The notes under the pieces were generated by a model that did no database searches, was not told the DNA's origin, and saw nothing but the letters and a program-made list of their open reading frames with translations. The position numbers and the translations under genes were made by a program. Source: Rhabditophanes sp. KR3021 (taxonomy: Eukaryota > Nematoda > Chromadorea > Rhabditida > Alloionematidae). From it: 64,000 nucleotides of DNA. The DNA is taken from contig CAUJLY010000002.1 in the NCBI GenBank assembly GCA_963281155.1, positions 3,782,001 through 3,846,000 on the forward strand, written 5' to 3'. Numbering within the stretch: position 1 is the stretch's first letter; each line of letters opens with the position of its first letter. This document shows, in pieces, positions 10,662 through 25,200 of this stretch.

Positions 10662-13277
10662 TAATTATATATTTTTTATAAAATCATTTGAGGAATATTT
10701 ATTGCATAATAAAAATAGCTACTAGAGACGTTTTGTTTGATATTTGAGTATGTATTATGTATAGGTAGACAGGTTGATGTAAAAAAAAATTAGGTTTGAT
10801 CAATTGATTTTACAAGTTTAATGCTGAGGAGTAAAATATGGAACTTATTGTACGAGTATATTGAATTTATTAAATTGGTCTGGTGCGATTATTAATTAGT
10901 TAATAATTAATACCGTTCCTCTAATCAATGGTCATTTCAGGTCTAGTCAAATGTATACTATTAAACCAACAAGTGTGAACAGCTATGGTTCTAACGAATT
11001 TGATTTAACTATATTTCATTGACAACCTAATCACTAAAGTTCTTTTATTCTTTAGCCACTAATTTGCCTACTTATTACCAATAAACTCATTATTTTACTT
11101 ATTATCCCAATTCATTAACCTCCGCTCACACATCCGTACCCATCTCTTCAATTGTCTTTCAAAGTCGGCACCAAATCTATTAACTCTTATAACAAAACCC
11201 AACTTCATTATTATCACATTTTGACAGTCTAAAGCGAATATTTTTAATTTACTTTCAAAACCTTGTATAAATCTTTGAATTTATTGTAACAAATTAATCC
11301 ATCGCCTTACTGCCCTGCAAGTGTTGTCTTATTCAATTTAGTAATTGGCTTTTAATCCTCAATTTTAATCTTCTTTGCATGGTTTATTTTGTCGTGTAAT
11401 AACTGGATATTTTGACTTTAACCAAATAATACTTCCGAAATGAAGTTTGCAAAAAGTTTAAGGAAGATGACAACAAATAAATACTTTCAATACATTAAAT
11501 TCACTTTTTAACCTTTTTATTCAATTCAACCATTGTAAAGTAGTAAAATGGTAAAATAGGTTTTGCAATTATGAATCAAATAGCGTACATACATGCATAC
11601 TTTTACTTTTATTTAAAAAATGGTTATTATTGCCTAAATAATCTATGATTTTTTAATGAAATTTGATGTATCCAAACTATTTTCAAATTATTTTTAGACT
11701 ACTTTCCGAGTATTTTTAAGCTAGTTTTATTCTGTTATTCTGATTAATACTTTTCTGTTTGTTTTAAATTATTTTCAAATTAATCGCTATTATCATATTC
11801 TTCCTTCTTACTCCGTTTGGTAATATACCTTAAAACCCTCCAAATATTATTCCCCATTGACAAACAACTCAATAAAAATGACCAGCTTTGCAATCCATCA
11901 TACAACAATTTATCATTTAAAATATGAGTTTTTAGAAACATCTTCTCTTAGTAGTTAACAAAGTGGGAACTATTCATACTCTGGTTATTTGACAATAGAC
12001 CCGATGCCATATCATAACCATATTTGTATATTTTTGTACATACTGCATCTTTTTATTATCTATCAAAAATCAATCTATAGACTTTTAAATACTGCGTGGC
12101 AATTTTTTGCTAAAACAACTTTACTAAATATACTGGGAATATAATGAATATTAAACATAAATCCTAAATGTTTATATTTTGACGTTTTTAATACAGAAAC
12201 AGACATTACTTATTTCTTCCAAGTAATACCAATCTCTATTTATTCTTTATTATTTAATTTATTTATGAATATATTTTTTATTTAACAAATTGTTATATAT
12301 TTATTAATTTTAGGTTATTTAACAGTTTGTTCGTTATTAAATAATTTGATCTTTAATAATTAATTCTTTTTATTAATTGTAGGCCAGTTTCGATCTAGCT
12401 AATTATTATTTCCAAATTAAACATGTTTATTCTTAATTGGCCCTGTTTTGTATATTTTTTAATAAATTCCCATAATTCTTCTAATTTCAATCACACCATT
12501 CGTGCGTATCAATTGTGTATGTTTCAATAGATTTGCTTAAATTTGTACTTTTTAAATAGCATATTTATCATTTTAACGATGCGTTTCGCAGACACCTCAG
12601 TTTGATAAATTTGATTAATTCGTTATTAAGATTGACATAATCCGTGTCAATTGTTTAAAGAATGTAAGTAATAATTTTAAGTAATAATTTTAAGTATAAA
12701 TTTAACTAGTAAATTTAATAACTCTTTAATGTGATCATCGTATTTTGCCATCTGAGACCGCAATATAATAATATTTTATATTAGTTGGCTTTGTGTAGGT
12801 AGTTAAATCGTCAATTATATTTTTGTTGTCAAATTAAATACTAATAGTAAGGTCAGTTTTATATAAATTAAAAGAAGCACAGGGCCAAATGTCAATGGCC
12901 TGAAGAAACATTAGCTTAATCTTATTCGTACATTTCGTATATAAGTATTTATATTTTACCTACCCACTACTAAGTATATTACCCATAAAGTTGTTTATGT
13001 TGCAAGGATATGATCGTGCCTTCCAATCAATCGTTTAACCTTTTATTAGCTATACTCGATCTACCTTTTTTGCTTGGCGCGATTAAACATGCCGTAATTC
13101 CAACCTAGTCAACTTTTGTAAACTACTCAATCTATTAACAATGATCTTTATGTATCGATATGTTTTTATTTTATTAAGCTTATTTAAACTCCAAATCATA
13201 TATTTAATTACAGACAATATTTATTAATGTTACTTTAATAAGTTACAACACAACTATTATAAATAACTAAATTTAAA
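10662..13277. other. Upstream region of the phosphatase gene
   Basis: AT-rich with no recognisable gene. It may hold the promoter and a 5' UTR exon of the FERM-PDZ-PTP gene, but no specific element can be supported. Confidence 0.5.
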
Positions 13278-16200
13278 ATGAGATTCGGAACTGGCAGTTA
13301 CAACGTTAGACACAGTGAAGGGCTAAATCCTGAAACATTGAAAAAATCAAGTGAAAATAAAAATAAGTTCAAATGTACTGTTTATTTTTTGGATTGCACA
13401 GAAAGAGTCTTTGAAATTGATAAAAGCTCCATAGGACTGGAACTATTGGAGAAAGTGTTCGACCACCTAGAATTGATCGAGAAAGATTTCTTCTCCCTCC
13501 AGTTTCTATCTTTTCTAGACTCTGAAGCAGAACACCCCCGCATGAAATGGCTTGATCCTAAGAAGTCAATCAAAAAACAAATGGTATGCCATCCATTCGA
13601 TTTGTATTTTAAAGTTAAGTTTTACGCTGATCCTATAAAACTATGTGAAGAGTATACAAGGTATCATTTCTTTTTGCAAGTAAAAAAGGATATCACAGAA
13701 GGAAGACTTTTTTGCCCTGACTCATCCGCAGCCTTATTAGCAAGTTATTCTGTTCAATCGGAGTTAGGTGATTACAATAGTGAAGAACAAGATGAAACGT
13801 ATAGTGAGCATATTAAAATACTACCCAATCAGTCAGATACTTTAATAGAGAATGTCAAGTCTCTCCATCAATTGCATCATGGACAGAGTCCAGCACAGGC
13901 TGAAGCAAACTTCTTAGATCAGTAGGTTTATAAAAAGGTTAAACACTAAATTAATGTTATTTTAGTGCCAAAAGACTAGATTTTTATGGCGTTGATACAT
14001 ACGAGGCAATTCTGGAAGATGAAATGCCCTTATTGGTCGGCGTCAATAGCTATGGGCTTTGTTTATTTCAAGAAACGCAAAAAATAAATGCGTATCCTTG
14101 GTGTAGCATTATGAAATTGACTTTCAGGTTTGTTTAAAGATATTTATTAAAGTCAATATACAAATCAATATAAGACATAAAATTAATCGAGATAGTCCCA
14201 TTTAAATCCACGATGAATTCCCCCAACTCTAATGCAATACCCAATAGTCGATTCTACTACTACAATGGATTGAGCTGCACTTTTTACTGATTCACGAATA
14301 GCAATAATTTAACCATTTTCATCTAACTGAAGAACCTCTCTTGAATTTCCGTTAAAACTCTTTTCTTTAGCCGTTGCCCATCTTAGATTACCAACGAAAT
14401 TATTTTCTTTATTGCGATTCTCGTGATCAATTTGTGGTTTATCTTCAGTGTTGTCAATGAAGTTTACGCCAACGAGGGAGTGAACTGTAAACTGTATTAG
14501 CACATAATTAAGCATTAGAATAGAGATTACATAATGTCCAGCTGGAGTAGTTGAAGATCGGAGAGGTCTTAACGTGATACGGTTCTTGACATTGCCGAAG
14601 TTGGAAACTTCGTTGTTTTGATCAACTCCTTGCCAAGAGATTCTTCTCCACTCCACAGCAGTAAAGTTAGCCCCCATGACATCATAAACAATATCTTTGC
14701 ATACGATTGTGTATATTTTAACAATCAATTTTATTATAGGAAGAAGTTGTTCAATGTGGTCATCAGAATTATAAATGATCACAATGAGGAGGAAGACAAA
14801 TTATTTGTGTTCAATGTTATGAACAGCGCATTGTCCTGTAAACTGTTATTTAAAAGCTGCATGGAGCATCATATCTTTTTTAGATTGATTGTCCCCCCAC
14901 TAGAACCTTCTAAAAGTCTATTTTCGTTAGGAAGTCGTTATCGGTATAGGTAAATTTGAAAGCAGACGTATAATAGAGTGATACAATAGTGTTATTAATT
15001 ATTAGCGTCATAACTCACTTATATCTATTGTTATTAATTTCAGTGGCCGTACAGAGTATCAAAGCATTGTTGAAACGAAACGTCGAGCACGTGTGGAACG
15101 AGCTTTTATGAGAGCCAATTCAAAAACAGGTTTTTTAAGATCAACAATAGCTATTGGTTCGAGAAATGATTCGTCTACTAGTTCAAGAACAACGACCTTC
15201 TCACAACCTAATACGGCAACGACAACTGTATCAACAATGAGTAACAATCTGGACTCAGCATTTGATCAAATGCTGATGTTGAATATTGTGTAAAGACAAG
15301 TATGAACAACGGGTAAGTATTACTTTAAATTAAAACACAAAATTTAAAACCAAAATTAAACTCAAAAATGTTACCATTTTACTTTACCCTCATTATTTAA
15401 CTGTTTGTCTTTTTTTGTTATCACTTAATATATATATCCCTAAGTATCTTGTATATGTATGGTAAATATTACACTTTATGTTGCACGTTGCTTTTATTAT
15501 TGCTTTCAGACACTACCACCCAAAAATTGATGAAGACAACATATCAAATAACAGCGCCAAGGGTTCAACTTACAATACTTGGACTAACGGCAACATTTGC
15601 AATGTCAAAAGAACGGCATCATTTTTGAGAAGGAATTTTAGTTTGAAGAGGGGTGGATTGAATATGTTTACTTCCAATTCATCATCTTCCTCCATTTCTT
15701 CTTTATTTATGAAAATGATTCCTAAAGGTTCCACCAGTGCTGCCGATATTGCAACAAACAAAACTGACACCATCGATGAGCAATTTATGAGAATTCTGAG
15801 ACATCGTCCAATTCAAGAAATCGGAGCAACCCATAACCATTCTGACTTAAGGTAAGTTCGTTAATAAATCCGCTTTGGCTGAATTATGTTGTAACATAGT
15901 AGTGTGTTCGTACTAATCCCGGTTAATCCATAAAAAATATTTAAAAAATAAAAAATACAAATATAAATATCATTCCTAACTTGTTATGTGTAGTTATATC
16001 TATTTATATGGATATTTTTTAAGTTTAAAGTATCTTACACCAAATACAGTTGAATCTATATAATAGAAGACATTCAACCTAAATGACAAAATCACGCTTT
16101 CCATTTTGGAAGAAACACTATGACTTGTAAATCAAATTGCAACTTAGTCGTCTCTCTGATTTAGCCTTACCATCATTTTTACATCTTTTGCCGCTATCTT

Positions 16201-19200
16201 TATTTTATAAACTGCCTAATGACTAAATATTTATATAATTCATGTTGCCTTCTTGTTTTACATGACATTTCCTGCCAGATCTACACTATATTTATATAGA
16301 TACTTATATAAATGAATATAAAGAATATAATAATGCTCTGAATTTGATCATTTAGTCAGTTTTTCTTTCATCCACATAAATAAATGTATAATAGTAGGAT
16401 TTTAAGTTTACTTCTATTTACATTACATACCTACTTATTACTAAGAGACTCTTTTTTCAAAACCATGCTCTCTAATTTGTATGGTATTTTTTGTGATCCT
16501 TTTATGTCGAATATCAGAATATAAATTTGCGTTATCGTACAACATTTATTTATTGACCAACTTTTTTAATTTAACATTATTTCTAAGTACCTATTATTTC
16601 AAAGAAGCATTAAGTTGGTAGATATGAATAATCCAAATCATTACTACATAAACAATCATCTCTCAATGACTCCATTAAATTGTTATTCCTTGCCCAGAGT
16701 GAAGTTACGAAAAAAGAATGAAATGTATTATGGAGGCACCACCAATAACAACAACAATCATAATAATGTTTACAGATTTTCCAAAAATATAATGAGCATT
16801 CCAAATCCTATAATTCTAAACTTGCAACGCCAATACTATGATCCGTACATTCCGAAATCATCACACCTTATCCATCGTTTAAGTACTTTGAATCTTCGAA
16901 ACCCTTATAAATATTCAAGGTAAAGCGATCTTCTTTAACAATTTCCACAAAATAAACATTTAGCTGCACTATTAACACTCAAAATTTGTTTCACAAACAA
17001 TCTTTTATTAATTATTTTAAAAATACATTCACTTAACGTTTTTTGTACTTGTTGATAATTAAAAGGCTTAATTGCTTTTAACTATGGAACGAATTAGTTC
17101 CTTTTTGTAAATTAACTTTGTCTAATTTTTAATTAATCACTCTCTACATTAAATTTTGAGTATCTAGTAAATTTTGCAACATTTTGAGATATTTTAGATC
17201 TATTCATTTTAGAGTAATATTGGAGATGTTTCATATTTATTTTGATATCTATATGACAACTACATATATTTAGTGTGTATATTTAAAAGAATATTAGATC
17301 ATTAGTTATCAAAAATAGATAGTGGTATATGTCACTTTAAGTTTCCAAAAAAATAATTTATTTGTTTTTTAACATTGCCTTGCTGCCAATCATCATTATA
17401 ATGTTTATGTATGTATGAGTAAAGCTATTGGGTTTTAAATATGACAATGAGTAAGACTATTATAGTATTAATTTATAATATGTATGATATAATGATGTAT
17501 TAATCATAATCTTCATCACATATGGTAGGATTTGTTTTAATTTATCTGTGGTTGTGAATGAAGCGCGCCTTTGTCATCCACTTTAAAAGACTATTATTTA
17601 ATAGACAAGCCATTTAAACAAGTTTACCTCTCGTGTGGCTACTAATACTATTTCATGTTTTATTTGTTTTAAATACACAATGCCATCATTACTGTCATCT
17701 TTATTGCCTTTTTTATCAGCTCGAAATAAGAATACATTTATTATTTTTACTTAAATTGGCTATTTCAAAAATAGTATTGTATATGTAATATTTAGCCTAT
17801 TTCTGTTATCAATTGAACCTTCCCTCAATAATGTTGGACAATGAGAGAGTAAACTATATTTGAGAATGCCTTGAGCAATAAAACTATATTCGAGAATGCC
17901 TTTGTGATCTTTTTGCTTTAAATCGAATTACCATCAAATTTTGGTTTTCATTGAGTCATTTCCTCGAACCATTCTCGTAATTGGGTATGACTACTTGGAG
18001 ATGACTAATTCATGTACTAGAGTAAATAAAGGCAACTTATATTATAAGGCATTTTTGTACAGTTTATCAAAATATGTCTTTAAAATAATAATCACACACC
18101 ATTAAATATTTAAATATCATTATTTTTTACTAAACTCTGTAGGTAATGATTATTTTGACGGAGAAATATTTATTTGTCTTTTTAATTTAGAAGAAAGCTA
18201 ACTATTTGCTAAATAAACTTAGCTAATTCCAAAGTTAAATAGGCAAATTTAAAATAGCAATTTTTAAAAATGATAAGTACAATTTAGGAGATGATTTAAA
18301 ATGAAAATTTAAAATAGAATTTAAAAAAGATATTTTTAACTTCAAACATTTCTCCGTAGACTAAGTAATTATGTATAACATCACTTTTACGATTATTTAT
18401 TATTTTGGCACTTAAGTGGTAATAATAATATATAATATTGAAGTGAGAAGATAAAATAATACGATATTTAAAAATATATTACATCTTTGTTTTGTTTAAT
18501 TAAAAGCCTTGAGTCGATTGATAAGATGATGATTGCGTTGTTATTGTCACCTCTTCCGATTCGTAGCATCTTTTTACTCTTAAAATCTTTTGAACAAATC
18601 TTTTTTGAATATCTTATTAAATAATATATTAACTTCTTTAACAATACCAATTGGTCCTTAACCACCTGCTTTGACTATCATTATAAGAAGAAACGTTTAT
18701 ATATTATTTTATATGTTGATATAATGACTTGATTTTTGAGAACAAAGTCGGTCTATTTTGAAGAGTAACTCCTGAGGATGAGAACATAAATTTTAAAAAT
18801 CATCATACTAAAATATATCGCATCCTTATGTTGGATTTGTTTATATTACATTTATTGAGTGGCGTAATCAAGGTTTTAGACGTTCCTTTATAAATTACGA
18901 GTGTTTTTATTGTGATGGTAAATATTATAGTTTGCTATTATAAATAGTAATTTCAAACATCCAAATGTTGTTAATAATTTATGACAATCAAAGTATACGT
19001 GTGATACTCTCAACTTTATTATCTCGATATTTCGCCATAAAATAATACTTATTATCTGCTGATTTTGTAGTAAATTGAAAATATTTTATCTTAGCTAACA
19101 TCATTTTTCGGAGCTAATTATATTTTGCGTGGAAATGTTAAAGTTTGCTGTTGGCCCATGGGTCTCGAATATTTACGGAAATGATATCACATCTGCAAAT

Positions 19201-22200
19201 TTGAATCCTTCCTCTTCCCTAAATTCCATTGATTCTAATAATAATCAAAAAAGTAATCCGAATAATAATTATTCGCGGAATGAATGCTACGCTAAAAAAC
19301 CACCACCAGCCCCATCAAACAATAATACAATTTACAATCGTTATCATGGCCCAAATGTTGTTCCTATAAGAAGAAGATGGTAATTTATGTGTTCTATTAA
19401 TAAGTAACTATTTTGACAAATAATGTCGTAAACTTGTTAAGCTTCTGTAATGGACATAACAAGCAATTTAATTGATGATATTAAATTGATGGACGTAATT
19501 GAATGGGGGCTGTATAAATATTTATTCATCCTCAAAAATTTTGCGTGGTTTTTAAACTATAATTATACGTCTAAATTTGGTTATCAGATGCTTTTAAGAG
19601 TAATTTATTCTAGAGTCAAATACTTTGCTATCATCTTTCCCAAGCTAAAAATAAATTTTTAACCATTAGGAAAGGATATCCTTTGGAAGAGGTGTTGGCG
19701 TTACTATTTCAGACTTGCAATTTATAGTCTCCCTATTTTTGCACCTGACCCACTTGTTTCCTTTCAATTTGGAAACTAAAGTTCCTTGAGTCAAATTATA
19801 ATTTGCACTTCACTCGCATAACTTTTTCCTATAAATATTGTCTATCAAATAAAAATTTGATTAAATTTTGATTAATTCTGATTATTCCGATTAATTTTAA
19901 GTATTTCTCATATTTCTGATTAATTTTGATTAATTTGTAATACATTTTATTAAATTAGAAGTGTACTTCCGATTTTTGTTATTTATAGTTTTAAGTTCAA
20001 ATTATTAGTTAAGTGATGTAATTGGATTGGAATTATCCAATTATTTGACGAATTCTTTAGCTTTTTAGGAGCCTACCTACATATGTTTATTTTTATTAGA
20101 TTAATAGACCATACATTACGTAAAAAAGTAAAAAAAGAGTCCTGCAGATAGAATTGCAAAGTTTAAGAGCATATCTCGAGCCTCAGTAATTATCCTAACC
20201 GCAAACCAATAAATATGCACACCTCCTGTATAGACTAATTTATAATTGTCAAAAAATCACCAACTACATTTAAAATCTATTAACTTAATAATTGAATTGG
20301 TAGCTAATCTTTTGAAGCGTTCTATAGTTGTAGCGCTATTTGTCAGCTTGATATTGTGAGGGGATAGACATCGGTATAGAATTGAAGGCTGATGTTCTTC
20401 TAATACACCTCAATGAAATTCACTTCAAACAACCATTCATTATATACTAGTTTATTCATTTCTTTCCATTTCTTTTCAATATTTCATCTATTTAACACTT
20501 TATCACAAAATTATTAAATGTTGGGTCAATCCAGAAAAAAATTTAGATTTTTATCTAGGAGGTTAGTTGGTGCAAATAACAAATCCAAATACCAAAGATG
20601 AATTTTTACACTCCTTCACAAACAATTATTATTTTTAAATATCTAGAAAATGATTCTTTTTGAATATGTGCGAAATTAATATCTTTTCAAACATATGTAA
20701 AATCATTATTTCCTCGACATTTTGAATGTAAAATAGTTATTTGAAATATTTTATTCAAACATCACGATAATTATTATAATTTTTTCAAATATACGCATAA
20801 CAATTTTTTTCAAATATGCGTGTAATAATTATTTTTTCAAACATGAGTGAAAATATTATTTTTCAAACATAGGCCTAATTATTATTTTTACATTTTAAAC
20901 AAAAAACATATTTCTTGATATGTGTTTTCCAAAAATCTTGACATTTTGTCTCCTCAAAATGAATATCATTATCTTCAAATTATTTTTTATACCCACACAG
21001 TATCACTTTCATTTCAAATAATATGGAATAATCACCTCAAAAAAGCATTCATATATTTCCATTATCATTTATAACATTTTTTATATAAACACTTTCTGGT
21101 AGAGTGAGTGCTTCTAAAAAATAGTCACACTTAAACAATATGTGTATGGTCTATTAGCTTTTTTGATAAATATCGATAAGGAAAGATGCTTTAAGGCGTA
21201 AGCTTAATTTTTTTAATTTTACTAGTTCCCCCACAAACTGCCGTAAATAAATATTCATAAATATTTGTTTTTGAGATACTTTTATGGAATGAAATTGAAA
21301 ACTAAATTATAAATATGGCAAAATTATATCCGTATTTAAGATACTTTTATTAATACCAATATTTTAGTGAAAGTCTCGCACCAACGCCCAATACAACACT
21401 TACTCGACGATCAAACGGAAATTCGCACTATAGTCCTCCAAGAACTCAATCATCATCCGGTACAAATATGTCTATATCAACCGCACATCCCATGTATTCT
21501 GATAATGGAAGTAAACTTTCTTTACGTAATGACATAAACGGTCATGATGGAATTCATAATGCATTAGGGGTTGATGGCGGTAGTACTAGACGAAGAACTT
21601 CTCCTCGCGAAACTACATTTGGCATAATGAATGATACGGAAGAAAATGGGTGCGATGTGCGCGATAATGGTGTTTGGCAAGGCCATTTAAAAGAAAATTA
21701 CGTTTCGGGAGTTTCAGGAACTAGTCCTTACAATCCTTACAATTCAAATGTACAGGTACGTCATTTTCAAAAAATATAATAATTGAACAAGTTTTTGGTT
21801 AGATGCATGCATATAATCTTTTTATAGCACTATAATACATTTACGTATTATAAAATGCTCCTTTTGTTAATTGATACACAACTGTTTCATTTAACAAAAA
21901 TGTAATTATTTGATTTAGTCTACTTAATGACAACAAACCAAATCATTATTCTCTGATGATTGTCTCTTATTTACATATGATAAAAGTATAAGTTTACCAA
22001 AGGGCAAACACCTTTTGGTTTATTAGTTATCATTTCAGTATTACTTCACTTTAATTTCATTATTATTCCATTATCTTTCCATTATTAGTTCACTATGTTA
22101 AATTTATCGGGTATATGTGATAAATATACATGCATTTTAATTCATCGCAATTTATTTTCAATCATCTCTGCATGTGACAACTCTCGAGATTATTATCGTA

Positions 22201-25200
22201 TCTTCTTTGACCACTATCTCGATATATTGTTTTGTGATATGTTTGTGAATATGTTTATTGGACGATAGATAGATACTTGAGTTTAATATGAAAATGTTTT
22301 CTTCATTATATCGCAAATAAAAGTATTAAAAGTAAGTACAAAAAGTATAAAAATTATAAAAAGATGCTCGGGTGGTCAACAACTTTTGTAGTTACTTAAG
22401 ATTGCGAGAGCAACCTTCAAATGATTATTCGCATGATAAAGACATTCATGTACTTTTAAATCTAACAGTCAATCTTATATTTTGTCTTCACAACATTCCA
22501 TTACTTTTCTTCTTTTTTTCATTTCTTAAGACCCACAATTTTTTCTGTTACCGGTATGAAACTTTTTCATTGTCTTTAAACACATTACTTTTCACAATTC
22601 CCGTTCAACAATCGCTCTGACTAAGCATAGGTTTAAAAATAACTTAGAAAGCAGATTCTGTTCTAGGATAGTTTCACTGCTTTTAGGTTCAAATATACAT
22701 GACCGGATTTTTTGATTCACAATATTAAGAGATTACATCTGTGCTAATACTGATTTATTATTTTTTATCTTCTTATTCTTATTGAAAACGAATATCTTGA
22801 CTGTACTTGAGAATTCGCACAGTTGACTATAATCAAGACATAAAGTTATTATTGTCAATTTTTAAAATATATTTAGTTTCAATGCAATTTTAAACAATTT
22901 TACATAATACCACCTCACAATTTTTATAATTTAGTTCATTTTTACATCCAAAATATTCTCCATTTCCCTTGACTACTGTGACATTATTAATTACTATTTC
23001 TGGGAAATTTTTTTATAAATAACATTTGTTAATTTAATCATCCACTGTTTTTATTTATATAAATGAGTCATTTCTTGTTTAATCTATATTGACTGATTTA
23101 TAGTTAAGAACATTCCCTCGATTTTGATATGACTGTTTTTTAGCAAATGTATCAGAATTTTGTTCTAATAACAGTTACATACCTCTTTACTTTCCTCGAT
23201 CTTAGACAATTTGTGTAGAATTGAGTATAATAACATTATAAGAGTAAAACGGCCCGTTGCACACAATCACTAATAAATACTGACAACATACCACCAATTC
23301 TCATATCCGACCCTCTTTAATTTTGTATTTTTAATAATTATTCTTTCTTCGTCTTTCTATTACGTAACTAATTTGTTTGATTTTGTTCTTTAGAAATATT
23401 TATTATTATTCTAAGTTTATTATCTTCCCTGGATAAGATTATAAAAATAATATTTATTTGATAATTTGTTTAATATGTCTACGGCAGCTTTGTTTTTGAA
23501 GGCTACCATGCCGCAAAAAGTTCACGATTTTGTTATGCAATCAAAAGACAGAATAGAAAAAACTGCTAAGAATACCAAAAGAGCTGCTACTTCCCGGAAG
23601 GCTATTCAGCCCGGAGTAGTTGGTAAAGCTAGGGCCAGATTAGAAAAAGCTGAATTGCAATCAGCTCCCAAAAAACAAATTATTCTGAGTGGGCATAATA
23701 ACAATAATAATGTTAATTATCTTAATCACAATGATGCAAAAAAAGAAGTGGTGAGTAAAGTTCTTAAAACGGCAACAAAACATGTTCATCTGCATTATTT
23801 CATTCTACCACAATTTGACTCTGATTTTGCGATAATATTTGACAAGAAGAAAGTAGGTGGTTAGTCGCAATTTGATACTTTAATTTACTTTAAAACAACT
23901 ATATACTTACTTTTAAAAGTTACAAATTATCGTCGATATTTAAGCATTTTAAAAACCTTTTATATACAAACTTAATTAGCTCACTAAAAGTAAAACTTTC
24001 ACATTCATCCCCATAAAGTTTCTTGATGATGTTTTTACCAAAAACACACAATTTATGCAAATAGACTTGTTTTTGTCTAAATTTTTGCTTTTAAACTCTA
24101 TTTTTGTCCACACACAATTGTGTTTGTTTGATGAAAACACGTTTTCATTAAATGTTTTTAATTAACAATCTATCTGTTATTTCAACAACTCTATACACTA
24201 ATACACTTGTCAGTAGTAGTGTTGCTTGAAACCTTAACTATTACACATTAACGTAAAAATGCGTTCCTTCTTGGTAAATCTAGTCAAAAATAATACATAA
24301 TATTATATAATATTCTAGATTACACATATTTTCGAGTCAATAATATACAAATTTATGTCTTCTTTCATTCATTGTCCTCCTAAACTTTTCTTATAGAGAG
24401 AGCTATTACTGTTAGATATATGTAGAAGGTGATTACAATAATTGAAAATTTTAGACATTGAGGATAAGACAGCTCGAGTCCGGTTTTTCTCGTTCTTCAT
24501 CAACACTACCGTTACTTATTTGATTACAAAAATGTTTCAGAAAACGGATATGAGATGGTTGCCTCTGTAGACATAAAAAAGAAGCTGTGGTCCAATAAAT
24601 GCATTGTGATAAAAATTTTGTCTGTATAATCTCTAGTATCTTTTCATACTCACTTCTTGATCTAATACTGTTATCCAATCATTTTGAGGTGTTTCTAATA
24701 AGACATCGCATTTCACGATTGCTTTATATATCATTTTAGAATTAAGTATTTATTTCTAATTCGTTGCCAAAACGTAATATTTAATGCCATTTTTATTCAT
24801 TTGAGTGGGAACGTATTTATTTGTTCAATTCTTTTGTTGTTGTAAATACTGTGTGTGCAGAAATGGAGAGGAAATTTATTTTAACGATATCACGTAGTTG
24901 CACTTGTTCAATTAGATATTTTATAGCCTTGAAATTATACTTATTTGACTATTTTTAAATTTTAGTTAGGAAATGAAGGTTCGTTGTCACGTACATTAAA
25001 TAACAGTTCAGCATCTTCAACTATCTCGAGAAGTCCAACTCACAGCAATCAATCTGCAGCAATTAATAATCCAGTAGGAAATCCTAAAATGACGATGCAT
25101 GCCACCCAAGGAAATGGTACCTTGAATAATGGATACAGAAAAAACCCTGTTTCAAATGGCCCCTCCAATTCGTCCTCTTCAACAAGCAGTTCGTCTTCCT

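Noticed and set aside
14128..14739. Self-splicing group I or II intron around the HNH gene
   Set aside because: The boundaries are ordinary GT...AG and there is too little non-coding sequence for a ribozyme core.
18468..18665. Minus-strand 65-codon frame in the large phosphatase intron
   Set aside because: Lys/Ile/Leu-rich and no recognisable motif; could not be separated from chance.
22372..22620. 82-codon plus-strand frame in the phosphatase intron
   Set aside because: Phe/Leu-rich, no phase-compatible splice sites joining it to neighbouring exons.
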